From NCBI GenBank assembly GCA_902586695.1, contig CACIIL010000010.1, positions 1 to 39,446 of the forward strand: 39,446 bases of DNA. Direction: 5' to 3'. The translations under genes were made by a program, and so were the position numbers. Of this stretch, positions 17,349 to 26,117 are shown in pieces; position 1 is the first letter of the stretch, and every line of letters starts with the position of its first letter. The stretch comes from an uncultured Alphaproteobacteria bacterium. Its GTDB lineage: Bacteria > Pseudomonadota > Alphaproteobacteria > HIMB59 > GCA-002718135. The notes beneath the pieces are model-generated. The model saw nothing but the letters and a program-made list of their open reading frames with translations. It was not told the DNA's origin and searched no databases.

Positions 17349-18454
17349 TTTAACAAATCTATTTTTTTAAATAGATCATGAAAAATTTCATCTCTATTAA
17401 CACCATAAGCCTCTCTCATTAAATGAGCATTATCTTGTTTAACCCAATAGAGATTATCATCTAATAAAGAAGATTGAATAATAGTTGATGGAACCCAAGA
17501 AGGATTTATTAACCAAGCGATATTAATAACATCCCATATAACCCATGTTCTCCATGTTTGATCAATAATACCTCTTTGCTTATGAAGAGGATTATTAGTA
17601 TATAAATAATATAAATAATTTCCAATTTCGCCTTTTCCTCTTACAAATTCTTTCATATCAGGAAGAGATAAAGTTAGTTGTGCTCCTACATTAAAGCCAG
17701 GAAGATATACATTTGCAACTCCACATTCAAAAAGTAATTGTGATGCATAAACATCTTGAACTAAATTCAATGAATTTTTATTATGATTAAAACTATATGT
17801 AGGAAATCCAGAAGTCCAAACAACAACCATATTTCTAATAATATCAGGCTTAAGAAGTAATGCAGAAGCTATATTTGTAAGGCAGCCTATTGCTGAAATA
17901 TAAATTTTTTCATTAGGGTATTTAAGACACATATCAATTATAAATTGACTAGATTCACTTTCTATAGGTTTATCAAAACTTTCAAGGTACTTTGGTGAAC
18001 CTCTAAATACTTTTCCATTATAATTCATATCTAGTTTATTAAAAATATTTATAATTTCTTGATAACTTTTTTCTACCCCCTCTTCTGGAGTATCGAAGTA
18101 TATTTCATTTGGATGTTTTCTAGATTCTAATAATCCATTTACCCAATTATAATAATCAGAAACTAATTCTTTGTTTGAATCATCAATAATTTTTTTATTA
18201 GTTATTATATCATATGCTTGTTTTAATTCTTCTTTATGATGTTGAAATGAATAAGGTTCAGCAGTAACTCCTAATAATTCTATTTTTTCTTTAGAAAGTA
18301 ATGCCCATGTTAAAGCAAATTGATCATCAATTTCATTAGCAGTATCAGTATCCAGTATCATTTTGTTTTTTCCAATCGGTAAAGATAAATTATATATAAG
18401 CTCTTGATTACTCAATTTAGGAAATTTGTTGATTATATGTTTAGGTATAGACAT
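17345..18454 (-). CDS. Nucleoside hydrolase-fold (IUNH-like) protein, divergent
   Basis: 369 aa; MILDTDTANEIDDQFALTWALLS (variant of DTDxGxDDAxAL), IYISAIGCLTNIASALLLKPDI, LLFECGVANVYLPGFNVGAQL. Confidence 0.82.
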   Translation of the reverse strand: MSIPKHIINKFPKLSNQELIYNLSLPIGKNKMILDTDTANEIDDQFALTWALLSKEKIELLGVTAEPYSFQHHKEELKQAYDIITNKKIIDDSNKELVSDYYNWVNGLLESRKHPNEIYFDTPEEGVEKSYQEIINIFNKLDMNYNGKVFRGSPKYLESFDKPIESESSQFIIDMCLKYPNEKIYISAIGCLTNIASALLLKPDIIRNMVVVWTSGFPTYSFNHNKNSLNLVQDVYASQLLFECGVANVYLPGFNVGAQLTLSLPDMKEFVRGKGEIGNYLYYLYTNNPLHKQRGIIDQTWRTWVIWDVINIAWLINPSWVPSTIIQSSLLDDNLYWVKQDNAHLMREAYGVNRDEIFHDLFKKIDLLK

Positions 18455-18482
18455 TATTTATTTAATAATTTTAATAAGCATC

Positions 18483-19490
18483 TTAAAAATTTTTTGCTAC
18501 ATTTATAATTTTTTCTGCAGATGGAATATAATAATCTTCCATTGGAGGACTAAAAGGAACTGGGGTATGAGGTGCTGTTATTTTGGCAACTGGAGACTTT
18601 AAATCAGAAAAGCATTTTTCAGATATTAACGAAGTAATTTCTGAAGCTAAAGAACATTTTGGATTTGATTCATCAACAACTATTACTTTTCCAGTTTTTT
18701 TAACAGATTCGAATATTAACTCTTCATCTAGTGGTGAATAAGTTCTTGGATCAATAATTTCACAATTTATAGAATCTTCAGCTAATTTTTTTGCAGCTTC
18801 TTCAGCAAATAAATTCATTCTCTGAATTGCTATAATAGTTATATCATTTCCTGATTTTCTAATTTTACCTTTACCAAGTGGTATAGGTTTTAAATCATCT
18901 GGAACTTCACATTTAGTCATATACAATCTTTTGTGTTCCATAAAAATTACAGGATCGTCATCTTGAATAGAAGCCAAAAGAAGTCCTTTCGCATCATAAG
19001 CATCATAAGGAGCTACTACTTTTAAACCAGGTATATGTGTGTACAAACTATATAGAGTTTGAGAATGCTCACTACCTGCTCTAAATCCAGCCCCTACAAC
19101 AGTTCGGACTACCATTGGAACTTTTTGCTTACCTCCAAACATATATCTTACTTTAGCAGCTTGATTCATCATTTGATCGAAACAAACTCCTGCAAAGTCA
19201 ACATACATTAATTCTACAATAGGTCTTAGACCAGTCATAGCAGCTCCAACTGCAGCACCAAAAAAACCAGCTTCTGCAATTGTAGTATCTCTTACTCTTT
19301 CAGCTCCAAATTTTGTGAACAATCCTTGTGTAACACCAAATGGTCCTCCCCAAGCATCTTGAGTTCCTTGATATTGCTCTCTTCCTTTACCACCGGCAAT
19401 ATCTTCTCCCATTAAAATTACATTTTTATCATTTTCAAAAGATTGAACTAAAGCATCATTAATTGCTTCTTTAACTGTCTTTATTGGCAT
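18483..19490 (-). CDS. TPP-dependent 2-oxoacid/acetoin dehydrogenase E1 component beta subunit
   Basis: 335 aa; VILMGEDIAGGKGREQYQGTQDAWGGPFGVTQGLFTKFGAERVRDTTIAEAGFFGAAVGAAMTGLRPIVELMYVDF; VIVVDESNPKCSLASEI. Confidence 0.93.
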   Translation of the reverse strand: MPIKTVKEAINDALVQSFENDKNVILMGEDIAGGKGREQYQGTQDAWGGPFGVTQGLFTKFGAERVRDTTIAEAGFFGAAVGAAMTGLRPIVELMYVDFAGVCFDQMMNQAAKVRYMFGGKQKVPMVVRTVVGAGFRAGSEHSQTLYSLYTHIPGLKVVAPYDAYDAKGLLLASIQDDDPVIFMEHKRLYMTKCEVPDDLKPIPLGKGKIRKSGNDITIIAIQRMNLFAEEAAKKLAEDSINCEIIDPRTYSPLDEELIFESVKKTGKVIVVDESNPKCSLASEITSLISEKCFSDLKSPVAKITAPHTPVPFSPPMEDYYIPSAEKIINVAKNF

Positions 19491-20462
19491 TTAAATATTT
19501 TCCTTTGGGTAACTTACATAAACTTCTTTAAGTGCATCTTCAGGATCTGGCCAAGGTTGAGTCTCAGCATATTTAAAAGCTTCATTAACTTCATTTAATG
19601 CTATGTTTTTTATTTCTTCTAATTTGTCTGCATTTAAACCATGGTTAATCGAATTTTCTATAGCTAATTTTATTGGATCATTATTTTTAGCTTCTTCTAT
19701 TTCTTCTTTAGGTTGATATAATTGTGTATCACCCTCATATTGTCCAGAGAAACGATAATTTTTAAATTCTAAAAAAATTGGGATTTCATTATTTTTTGAT
19801 TCAATAATTGCTTCATTTGTAATTTTGTAAACTTCAAAAACATCATTTCCATTTCCTTGATATGATTTCATATCGTAAGCTTTTGAAATGTCAGATAATT
19901 CTTTGGTGTTTAAATGCCAATCAGTAGCAGTTGCTTCTGCATAGCCATTATTTTCACAAACAAATAACATTGGAATATTCCACAACTGAGCTAAACCTGC
20001 TGCTTCATGAAATGCTCCATTATGGATTGCTCCATCACCAAAAAAGGAAACTGACATTTTTTTTCCATTATTTATTTTTTCTTGCAAAGCTGCACCTAAA
20101 ACAACAGGTGGGCCAGCAGCAACAATTCCAAATGATCCTAACATACCTCTATCAAAGTCACTGATATGCATGCTGCCTCCTCTACCTTTACATATACCAG
20201 TTTTTCTTCCATAAATTTCTGAAGTAATTTTTTTTAAATCACAATCTTTCGCAATAGCATGACCATGATTGCGGTATGTGCTAGAAATCCAATCATCATT
20301 ATTTAAAGCTGCCATTACTCCAACACAAATTGCTTCAGACCCAATGCAAGTATGAAGATAACCAGGTACAGTCTTTTCTTTTGCTATTTTTTTAATACGT
20401 TCTTCAAAAAATCTAATTGTAAATAGTTTCTTATAGATCCAATTAAGTTTTTTTTTATCCAT
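19491..20462 (-). CDS. TPP-dependent 2-oxoacid/acetoin dehydrogenase E1 component alpha subunit
   Basis: 323 aa; TIRFFEERI, STYRNHGHAIAKD, GRGGSMHISDF, FFGDGAIHNGAFHEAAGLAQLWNIPMLFVCENNGYAEAT (TPP motif). Confidence 0.93.
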   Translation of the reverse strand: MDKKKLNWIYKKLFTIRFFEERIKKIAKEKTVPGYLHTCIGSEAICVGVMAALNNDDWISSTYRNHGHAIAKDCDLKKITSEIYGRKTGICKGRGGSMHISDFDRGMLGSFGIVAAGPPVVLGAALQEKINNGKKMSVSFFGDGAIHNGAFHEAAGLAQLWNIPMLFVCENNGYAEATATDWHLNTKELSDISKAYDMKSYQGNGNDVFEVYKITNEAIIESKNNEIPIFLEFKNYRFSGQYEGDTQLYQPKEEIEEAKNNDPIKLAIENSINHGLNADKLEEIKNIALNEVNEAFKYAETQPWPDPEDALKEVYVSYPKENI

Positions 20463-20602
20463 TTTTTTATTTAATATTATACTAAACTAATCATCTTAAT
20501 AAGAAAATTATTTGAACAGATCAACCATAAAAAAGTCAATACATTATAGCTCTTAAAGCAATTGACAATACAAATATAATAACATTTACTATAATTAATA
20601 TT
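20463..20602. promoter_or_regulatory. Divergent promoter/operator region between the two catabolic operons
   Basis: 140 bp between divergent start codons. GTCAAT(20535-20540)...ATTGAC(20561-20566) gives back-to-back TTGAC -35-like elements; near-palindrome GCTCTTAAAGC at 20549-20559; TATAAT at 20590-20595. Confidence 0.45.
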
Positions 20603-22054
20603 ATGAAGAAAACATTAACAATAGGTTATGCGGCAACTGCAATTAGTCCTTATTATTCTGAAGAACAACAAGTTAGAAAAAAATCTGAAGAACACTTAAA
20701 AATAATATTAAAAAATTTTGATGTAGAATTAATGTCATTTCAAAAAACAATTTTTTCAAAAGAAGATTCAATAGAAGCTGGAAAATTTTTTAAAAATAAA
20801 ATTGATTTTTTACTTTTACAAACAAGTTCCTGCAGTGCAGGAGAGCAACTATATCCATTATGTGATATTGTAAATAAAATGGGTTTATGGGCTGTACCTG
20901 ATAATGAAAAAGAGGGAGATGTTAAATTGCATTCTTTAGTATCAGTTAGTCATTATTTAGGTATTATAAAAAAAATTCTTTATGAAAAAAAAATTAAAAC
21001 TAAATGGTTTTATAATTATGGAAACACAAATGAATTTAAAAATAAATTTCTAATAACAATAAAATCTTTAATTGCCCAAAAAAAACTAAGTCAGTCTAAG
21101 ATAGGCTTTATTGGAGGTATTTCACCAGGATTTGATAATATGATTGTCGATAAAGAAAAAATTAAAAAAAATATTGGTTCAAAAATAGAAGAGGCTACAA
21201 TAAAAGAATTAATTGACAAAGCTAAAAATTTTAATCAAACAAAAATTGATAATGAAATTAAAAAAATTAAAAATGCAGCATCAAAAATTGAAGTTTCTAA
21301 TGAAGATTCATTTAATAGAGTAACAAGAGTATATTTTGCTTTAAAACAAATGAAAGAAGAAAATAATTGGGATGCTTTAGCAGTTCAATGCTGGTCTCAA
21401 TTTCAAGAATTATATGATATTGCTCCATGCATGGCTTATGGATGGATGGGTAGTGAGGACGGTGTAGCAGTTTCTTGTGAAGGAGATGTGCAAGGAGCAC
21501 TTAGTATGCTTTTACTAAATTATATTGAAGGTTCTAAAAAATCTTCTACACTTCTTGATTTAGCAACTTTTGATACTGATGCAAATGCTGTATTAATGTG
21601 GCATTGTGGTGTATCTCCTAGACATTTTGCTAATAAAGATGGAATTAAATGGGTGGATCATAGTACTCTTGGAAGAAAAACTGATAAAAAGTACGGTATA
21701 GCTGGAGATCAAGTATTTAAATCTCAATCCTCAACTACTACATATCTTGGAAATAATGGAGAAAGATTATTAATATTAAATTCAGAAATTTTTAATCATA
21801 CAAACAAAGGTTATGATGGAACTAGAGGATGGTTCAAGGAAACAAAATTAAACAGAAAAAAAATTTCAGCAGAAAACCTAATAAATACTCTAAATATTAT
21901 TGGTCATGAACATCATTATGCTGTAGGTCAAGGAGATCAAAGTAAAGAATTGATAGAATTTGCAGCTTGGAATGATTTAAAGCTTGTAGATGAGATTCCT
22001 TTGGTAGATTATATTTCACCAAAGGATAACGAATCAAATAATTATATTATTTGA
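20603..22054 (+). CDS. L-fucose/L-arabinose isomerase-like protein
   Basis: 483 aa; FLLLQTSSCSAGEQLYPLCD, LAVQCWSQFQELYDIAPCMAYGWMGSEDGVAVSCEGDVQGALSMLLL, VLMWHCGVSPRHFA, GDQSKELIEFAAWNDLKL. Confidence 0.9.
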   Translation: MKKTLTIGYAATAISPYYSEEQQVRKKSEEHLKIILKNFDVELMSFQKTIFSKEDSIEAGKFFKNKIDFLLLQTSSCSAGEQLYPLCDIVNKMGLWAVPDNEKEGDVKLHSLVSVSHYLGIIKKILYEKKIKTKWFYNYGNTNEFKNKFLITIKSLIAQKKLSQSKIGFIGGISPGFDNMIVDKEKIKKNIGSKIEEATIKELIDKAKNFNQTKIDNEIKKIKNAASKIEVSNEDSFNRVTRVYFALKQMKEENNWDALAVQCWSQFQELYDIAPCMAYGWMGSEDGVAVSCEGDVQGALSMLLLNYIEGSKKSSTLLDLATFDTDANAVLMWHCGVSPRHFANKDGIKWVDHSTLGRKTDKKYGIAGDQVFKSQSSTTTYLGNNGERLLILNSEIFNHTNKGYDGTRGWFKETKLNRKKISAENLINTLNIIGHEHHYAVGQGDQSKELIEFAAWNDLKLVDEIPLVDYISPKDNESNNYII

Positions 22055-22073
22055 TTATTAAATTGGAGGAAAA

Positions 22074-23318
22074 ATGAAACTTAAAATTATTACTTTTACT
22101 ATAATCAGTTTACTTTTTTCAAAATTAGTTACTGCAGAAACTGCTCCTGGATTTAGTTCTTGGGATGAAGTTATAAAAGCAGCTGATGGTGGTCAAGTAA
22201 ATGTTTATATGTGGGGTGGTTCAGATGCAATTAATGGATTTGTTGATGATTTTTATGGAGTACCCTTAAAAGAAAAATATAATATTACACTTAATAGAGT
22301 GCCGTTAAAAGGTACTGTTGATGCTGTTAACCAAGTATTAAGTGAAAAAGAAGCTGGTGTAACTGGTGATGGAGGAAGTATAGACTTGATATGGATCAAT
22401 GGTGAAAACTTTTGGACACTCAAACAAGCTAATTTGCTTTATGGTCCTTTTGCTGCTGGTTTACCAAATAGTGAATTTGTTGCATGGGATAACCCTGCAG
22501 TTAATTTAGATTTTGGAAGACCTGTCGATGGAATGGAAAGTCCATGGTCTAGTGCTCAATTTCACTTCATGTATGATTCAGCAAGAAGTAATTATAATGA
22601 CATGCCAAGAAGCTATGCTGAACTTAGTGATTGGATTTCATCAAATCCAGGAAGATTTACTTACATAAGACCAGGTAAAGGTGGTTTTGTAGGTACTCGC
22701 TTTGTTAAACAAATTTTCTTTGAGTTAAGTGGCGGGCAGGAACAATGGGTTGGACCATTTAATCAAGATTTATATGATAAATGGGCACCTAAAGTTTGGG
22801 AACTATTAAACTCATGGGAAAATGATTTATGGAGAGGTGGAGAAACTTATCCAAAAGATAATGCAGAAATGCATAGTCTATTTGCTAATGGTGAAGTTGA
22901 TTTAGACTTTACTCAATCACCAAGAGGTGCAGGTCCAACAAATACAGCTGGAACCACTCCTCCCACTTCAAGAGCTTTTGCATTTTATGAAAATATGATT
23001 GGAGACTTTAATTATTGGGCAATTCCATACAATGCTCCTAATAAGGCTGCTGCTCTAGTATATGCTAATTTAGTTCTAGAACCTGAATTACAAGCTGCAC
23101 AAGTTCAACCTGCTAATGGTTTTTGTTGTGGATGGGGTATTAGCACAGCTAAAGTAACGGATGCAGCTGGTAAAGCCGCAATAGCTGATGCTCAAAATAA
23201 TCTAGGTGATGCCGCAGAAGATCAAAACATTTTAGCGAAAGCACTTGTTTCAGACATTGCTGCAGAATATCAAGATTTAATTGAAGCAGATTGGGAAGCA
23301 AACGTACTTCTTAAATAA
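22074..23318 (+). CDS. ABC transporter substrate-binding protein, YnjB-like family
   Basis: 414 aa with signal peptide; WDEVIKAADGGQVNVYMWGGSDAINGFVDD, GGSIDLIWINGENFWTLKQANLLYG, ESPWSSAQFHFMYD, FYENMIGDFNYWAIPYNAPNKAAALVYANLVLEPELQA correspond to E. coli YnjB features. GGAGGA RBS upstream. Confidence 0.88.
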   Translation: MKLKIITFTIISLLFSKLVTAETAPGFSSWDEVIKAADGGQVNVYMWGGSDAINGFVDDFYGVPLKEKYNITLNRVPLKGTVDAVNQVLSEKEAGVTGDGGSIDLIWINGENFWTLKQANLLYGPFAAGLPNSEFVAWDNPAVNLDFGRPVDGMESPWSSAQFHFMYDSARSNYNDMPRSYAELSDWISSNPGRFTYIRPGKGGFVGTRFVKQIFFELSGGQEQWVGPFNQDLYDKWAPKVWELLNSWENDLWRGGETYPKDNAEMHSLFANGEVDLDFTQSPRGAGPTNTAGTTPPTSRAFAFYENMIGDFNYWAIPYNAPNKAAALVYANLVLEPELQAAQVQPANGFCCGWGISTAKVTDAAGKAAIADAQNNLGDAAEDQNILAKALVSDIAAEYQDLIEADWEANVLLK

Positions 23319-23326
23319 ATTTTAAT

Positions 23327-24202
23327 ATGGGCGGGGAAAGATTAAAAATTATATTATCTTTAACCCCGCCTCTTTTAATTATAATTACTTTATTTTTTGG
23401 CGGAATATTTTACGGTTTTTTGCAAAGTCTTGGATATCAACCAGCTATAGGAAAATATGATATTAATTTTTCAGCTTATTATAATGTTATGTTTTCTGAG
23501 CGATATTCTAAACTTTTCTGGACTGGTTTAGGGCTTAATCTGTGGGTTAGTTTTGCTAGTACTTTTTTAGCAGCTGTATTTGCACTATTTGGTGCACTTG
23601 CAATAAGAAAAACTTTTTTTGCTAAAACTGTTTGTAACTTTATTTACTCTCTAAATTTACCAATGCCCCACTTAGTTGTAGCAGTTGGCATGATTTTTGT
23701 TTTTTCACAGAGTGGATTATTAGCTCGATTTGCTTCTCAACTAGGTTTAATAAATAGTCCTGGTGATTTTCCTGTTTTAGTAAGAGATAAATATGGTTTT
23801 GGAATAATTTTAGCATACATATGGAAAGAAGCTGCATTTTTCTTTATTATATTAATGTCTGTTCTTCAATCATTAGGAGAAAATTTTGAAGAACTTGCTC
23901 AGAGTTTAGGGGCAAATAGATGGCAAAGATTTCGTTATGTAATTTTACCACTTGTAATGCCTAATTTGTTTTCTGCATCTATAATTGTATTTGCATTTAG
24001 TTTTGGAGCTTACGAAGTTCCTGCATTATTGGGAGTTATTTATCCTCAAATGTTACCAGTTATGGCATTTGAATTTTTTTTAAATCCTGATTTAAATGCA
24101 AGAAGTGAGGGTATGGCATTAAGCATAATAATAGCACTTATAGTTATGATCTTAGTTGTATTTTACTTTTGGTTAACTCAAGCTAAAATTAGGAAAGACT
24201 AA
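23327..24202 (+). CDS. ABC transporter permease (YnjC-like N-half)
   Basis: 291 aa; EAA motif NFEELAQSLGANRWQRFRYVILPLV; multiple TM helices. Confidence 0.92.
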   Translation: MGGERLKIILSLTPPLLIIITLFFGGIFYGFLQSLGYQPAIGKYDINFSAYYNVMFSERYSKLFWTGLGLNLWVSFASTFLAAVFALFGALAIRKTFFAKTVCNFIYSLNLPMPHLVVAVGMIFVFSQSGLLARFASQLGLINSPGDFPVLVRDKYGFGIILAYIWKEAAFFFIILMSVLQSLGENFEELAQSLGANRWQRFRYVILPLVMPNLFSASIIVFAFSFGAYEVPALLGVIYPQMLPVMAFEFFLNPDLNARSEGMALSIIIALIVMILVVFYFWLTQAKIRKD

Positions 24203-25065
24203 TGAATAATAATTTAAAGAAAATTAATGTTTATGCAATTTATTTAGGTGCTTTAATATTGATCTTACCACTTATTGCTTTTTTTATAAATGCATTTTCT
24301 TTTCGTTGGTTCTATCCTCAAATTATACCAAAAGAATTAAGTTTGCAGGCTTGGGTAAGATTAAAACTAATTCCTAAGCCTGGACAAAGATCTATAGAGG
24401 GGTTTTTAGATTTATGGACAAGTAATCCTGCTGTAATTAAAGCTTTAATGAATAGTTTAACTATAGGTATTCTAGTAACTATAGTATCTATTATTATAGC
24501 ATTGCCAGCTGCTAGGGTTTTGGGATTACTTAATTTTCGTTTTAAAAAATTAATTATATTTATAATGGTGTCACCTACTATTTTACCACCTATAGCCTTT
24601 GTTCTTGGTTTAAATATTAATTTTATTTCCCTTGGTTTTTCTGGAAGTTTTTTTGGAGTTTGTTTAGTTCATTTAGTTCCAATAATGCCCTATGTAGTTT
24701 TAACTATGACAGGTATTTTTGCAAACTATAATCCAGATTTTGAACATCAGGCAAGAACTCTTGGTGCAAATAAAACAAGAACTTTTTTTCTTATAACTTT
24801 ACCAGCAATAGCTCCTGGCATGGTAGTTGCAGCGTTATTTGCTTTTCTTGTATCTTGGAGTCAATATTTATTAACTTTTTTAATTGGAGCAGGAAAAGTA
24901 ATGACTTTACCTTTACTTGTATTTTCTACAGCATCTTCAGGTAATCCTGCATTAACTGCTGCAATTTCAATAATATTTATATTTCCAGCAATACTGATAT
25001 TATTTTTTACTTCAAAATTTGTTTCAGGTGAATCAGGTGCAACAAGTGGATTTGGGAAAATATGA
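24202..25065 (+). CDS. ABC transporter permease
   Basis: 287 aa; EAA-like DFEHQARTLGANKTRTFFLITLPAIAPG; overlaps its neighbours. Confidence 0.92.
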   Translation: MNNNLKKINVYAIYLGALILILPLIAFFINAFSFRWFYPQIIPKELSLQAWVRLKLIPKPGQRSIEGFLDLWTSNPAVIKALMNSLTIGILVTIVSIIIALPAARVLGLLNFRFKKLIIFIMVSPTILPPIAFVLGLNINFISLGFSGSFFGVCLVHLVPIMPYVVLTMTGIFANYNPDFEHQARTLGANKTRTFFLITLPAIAPGMVVAALFAFLVSWSQYLLTFLIGAGKVMTLPLLVFSTASSGNPALTAAISIIFIFPAILILFFTSKFVSGESGATSGFGKI

Positions 25066-26117
25066 GTGATTTAAAAATTATAAATTTAGTAAAAAATTTC
25101 GTTGGTATGGATAGACCTGCTGTTAACAATGTAAATTTAAAAATAAATAGTGGTGAACTTGTAGCATTTTTAGGACCTTCAGGATGTGGTAAAACTACAA
25201 TTTTAAAGATGATTACTGGATTATTTGCACCTGATAATGGTGATATTGTTCTTGATAATAAATCATTATTACCAATACCAACTGAAAACAGAGGTGTTGT
25301 AATGGTATTTCAAAACTATCTTTTATTCCCATACATGAATGTAAATGAAAATGTTGGATTTGCACTCAAAATGAAAGGAATAGATAAAAATGTTATTGAA
25401 AAAAAAGTAAGAGAGATGTTAGATCTAGTGAAACTTCCTGATATAGGATTCAGAAAACCAAAACAATTATCAGGTGGCCAACAACAAAGAGTTGCTTTAG
25501 CTAGAGCTTTGATAGCTAGTCCTCGATTACTTTTATTAGATGAGCCATTAAGTAATCTTGATGCACATTTAAGAGATGAAATGAGAGATTTAATAGTAAC
25601 AATACAAAAAAAATTAAATGTAACAACTATATTTGTAACTCATGATCAAGAAGAAGCTGTTTTATTAGCTGATAAAATAGCTTTAATTTTTGATGGGGAA
25701 TTACAGAACTATACCTCACCTAAAAATTATTATGAGCAACCAAAAAATATAAAAGCTGCTAAATTTTTTGGTGGAGTTAATTTTATTAAATCTAAAAAAA
25801 TAAATAATGAGTTTATATCAGATATTGGCAAAATAAATTATGTAGGAGAAAATATTAATGATTTAAATGATGAAATTAATATAACTATTAGACCTGAAAA
25901 TATAAAATTATCTAAAACAAATGATTTCGATCATAATTCTTTTAAAGGAAATATTAAATCAATTATTTTTTCAGGCACTCATACAAGATATAAAATTATT
26001 ATTAATAATTTAGAACTAGAATGCTCATTACAATCATTAGGAATTAAGAATATAAATCAAGGTGACGAAATTTTTGTTCATTTACCAAAAGATAAAATAT
26101 GGGGAATGAATGACTAA
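25062..26117 (+). CDS. ABC transporter ATP-binding protein (MalK/PotA-like architecture)
   Basis: 351 aa; Walker A GPSGCGKTT, signature LSGGQQQRVALARAL, Walker B LLLLDEPLSNLDAHLRDEM, TOBE-like C-terminal region. Confidence 0.95.
   Translation: MSDLKIINLVKNFVGMDRPAVNNVNLKINSGELVAFLGPSGCGKTTILKMITGLFAPDNGDIVLDNKSLLPIPTENRGVVMVFQNYLLFPYMNVNENVGFALKMKGIDKNVIEKKVREMLDLVKLPDIGFRKPKQLSGGQQQRVALARALIASPRLLLLDEPLSNLDAHLRDEMRDLIVTIQKKLNVTTIFVTHDQEEAVLLADKIALIFDGELQNYTSPKNYYEQPKNIKAAKFFGGVNFIKSKKINNEFISDIGKINYVGENINDLNDEINITIRPENIKLSKTNDFDHNSFKGNIKSIIFSGTHTRYKIIINNLELECSLQSLGIKNINQGDEIFVHLPKDKIWGMND

Noticed and set aside
19931-20164. 77-aa plus-strand ORF
   Set aside because: Antisense to the E1 alpha gene.
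21312-21500. 62-aa minus-strand ORF
   Set aside because: Antisense to the FucI-like gene.
23640-23837. 65-aa minus-strand ORF
   Set aside because: Antisense to an ABC permease gene.
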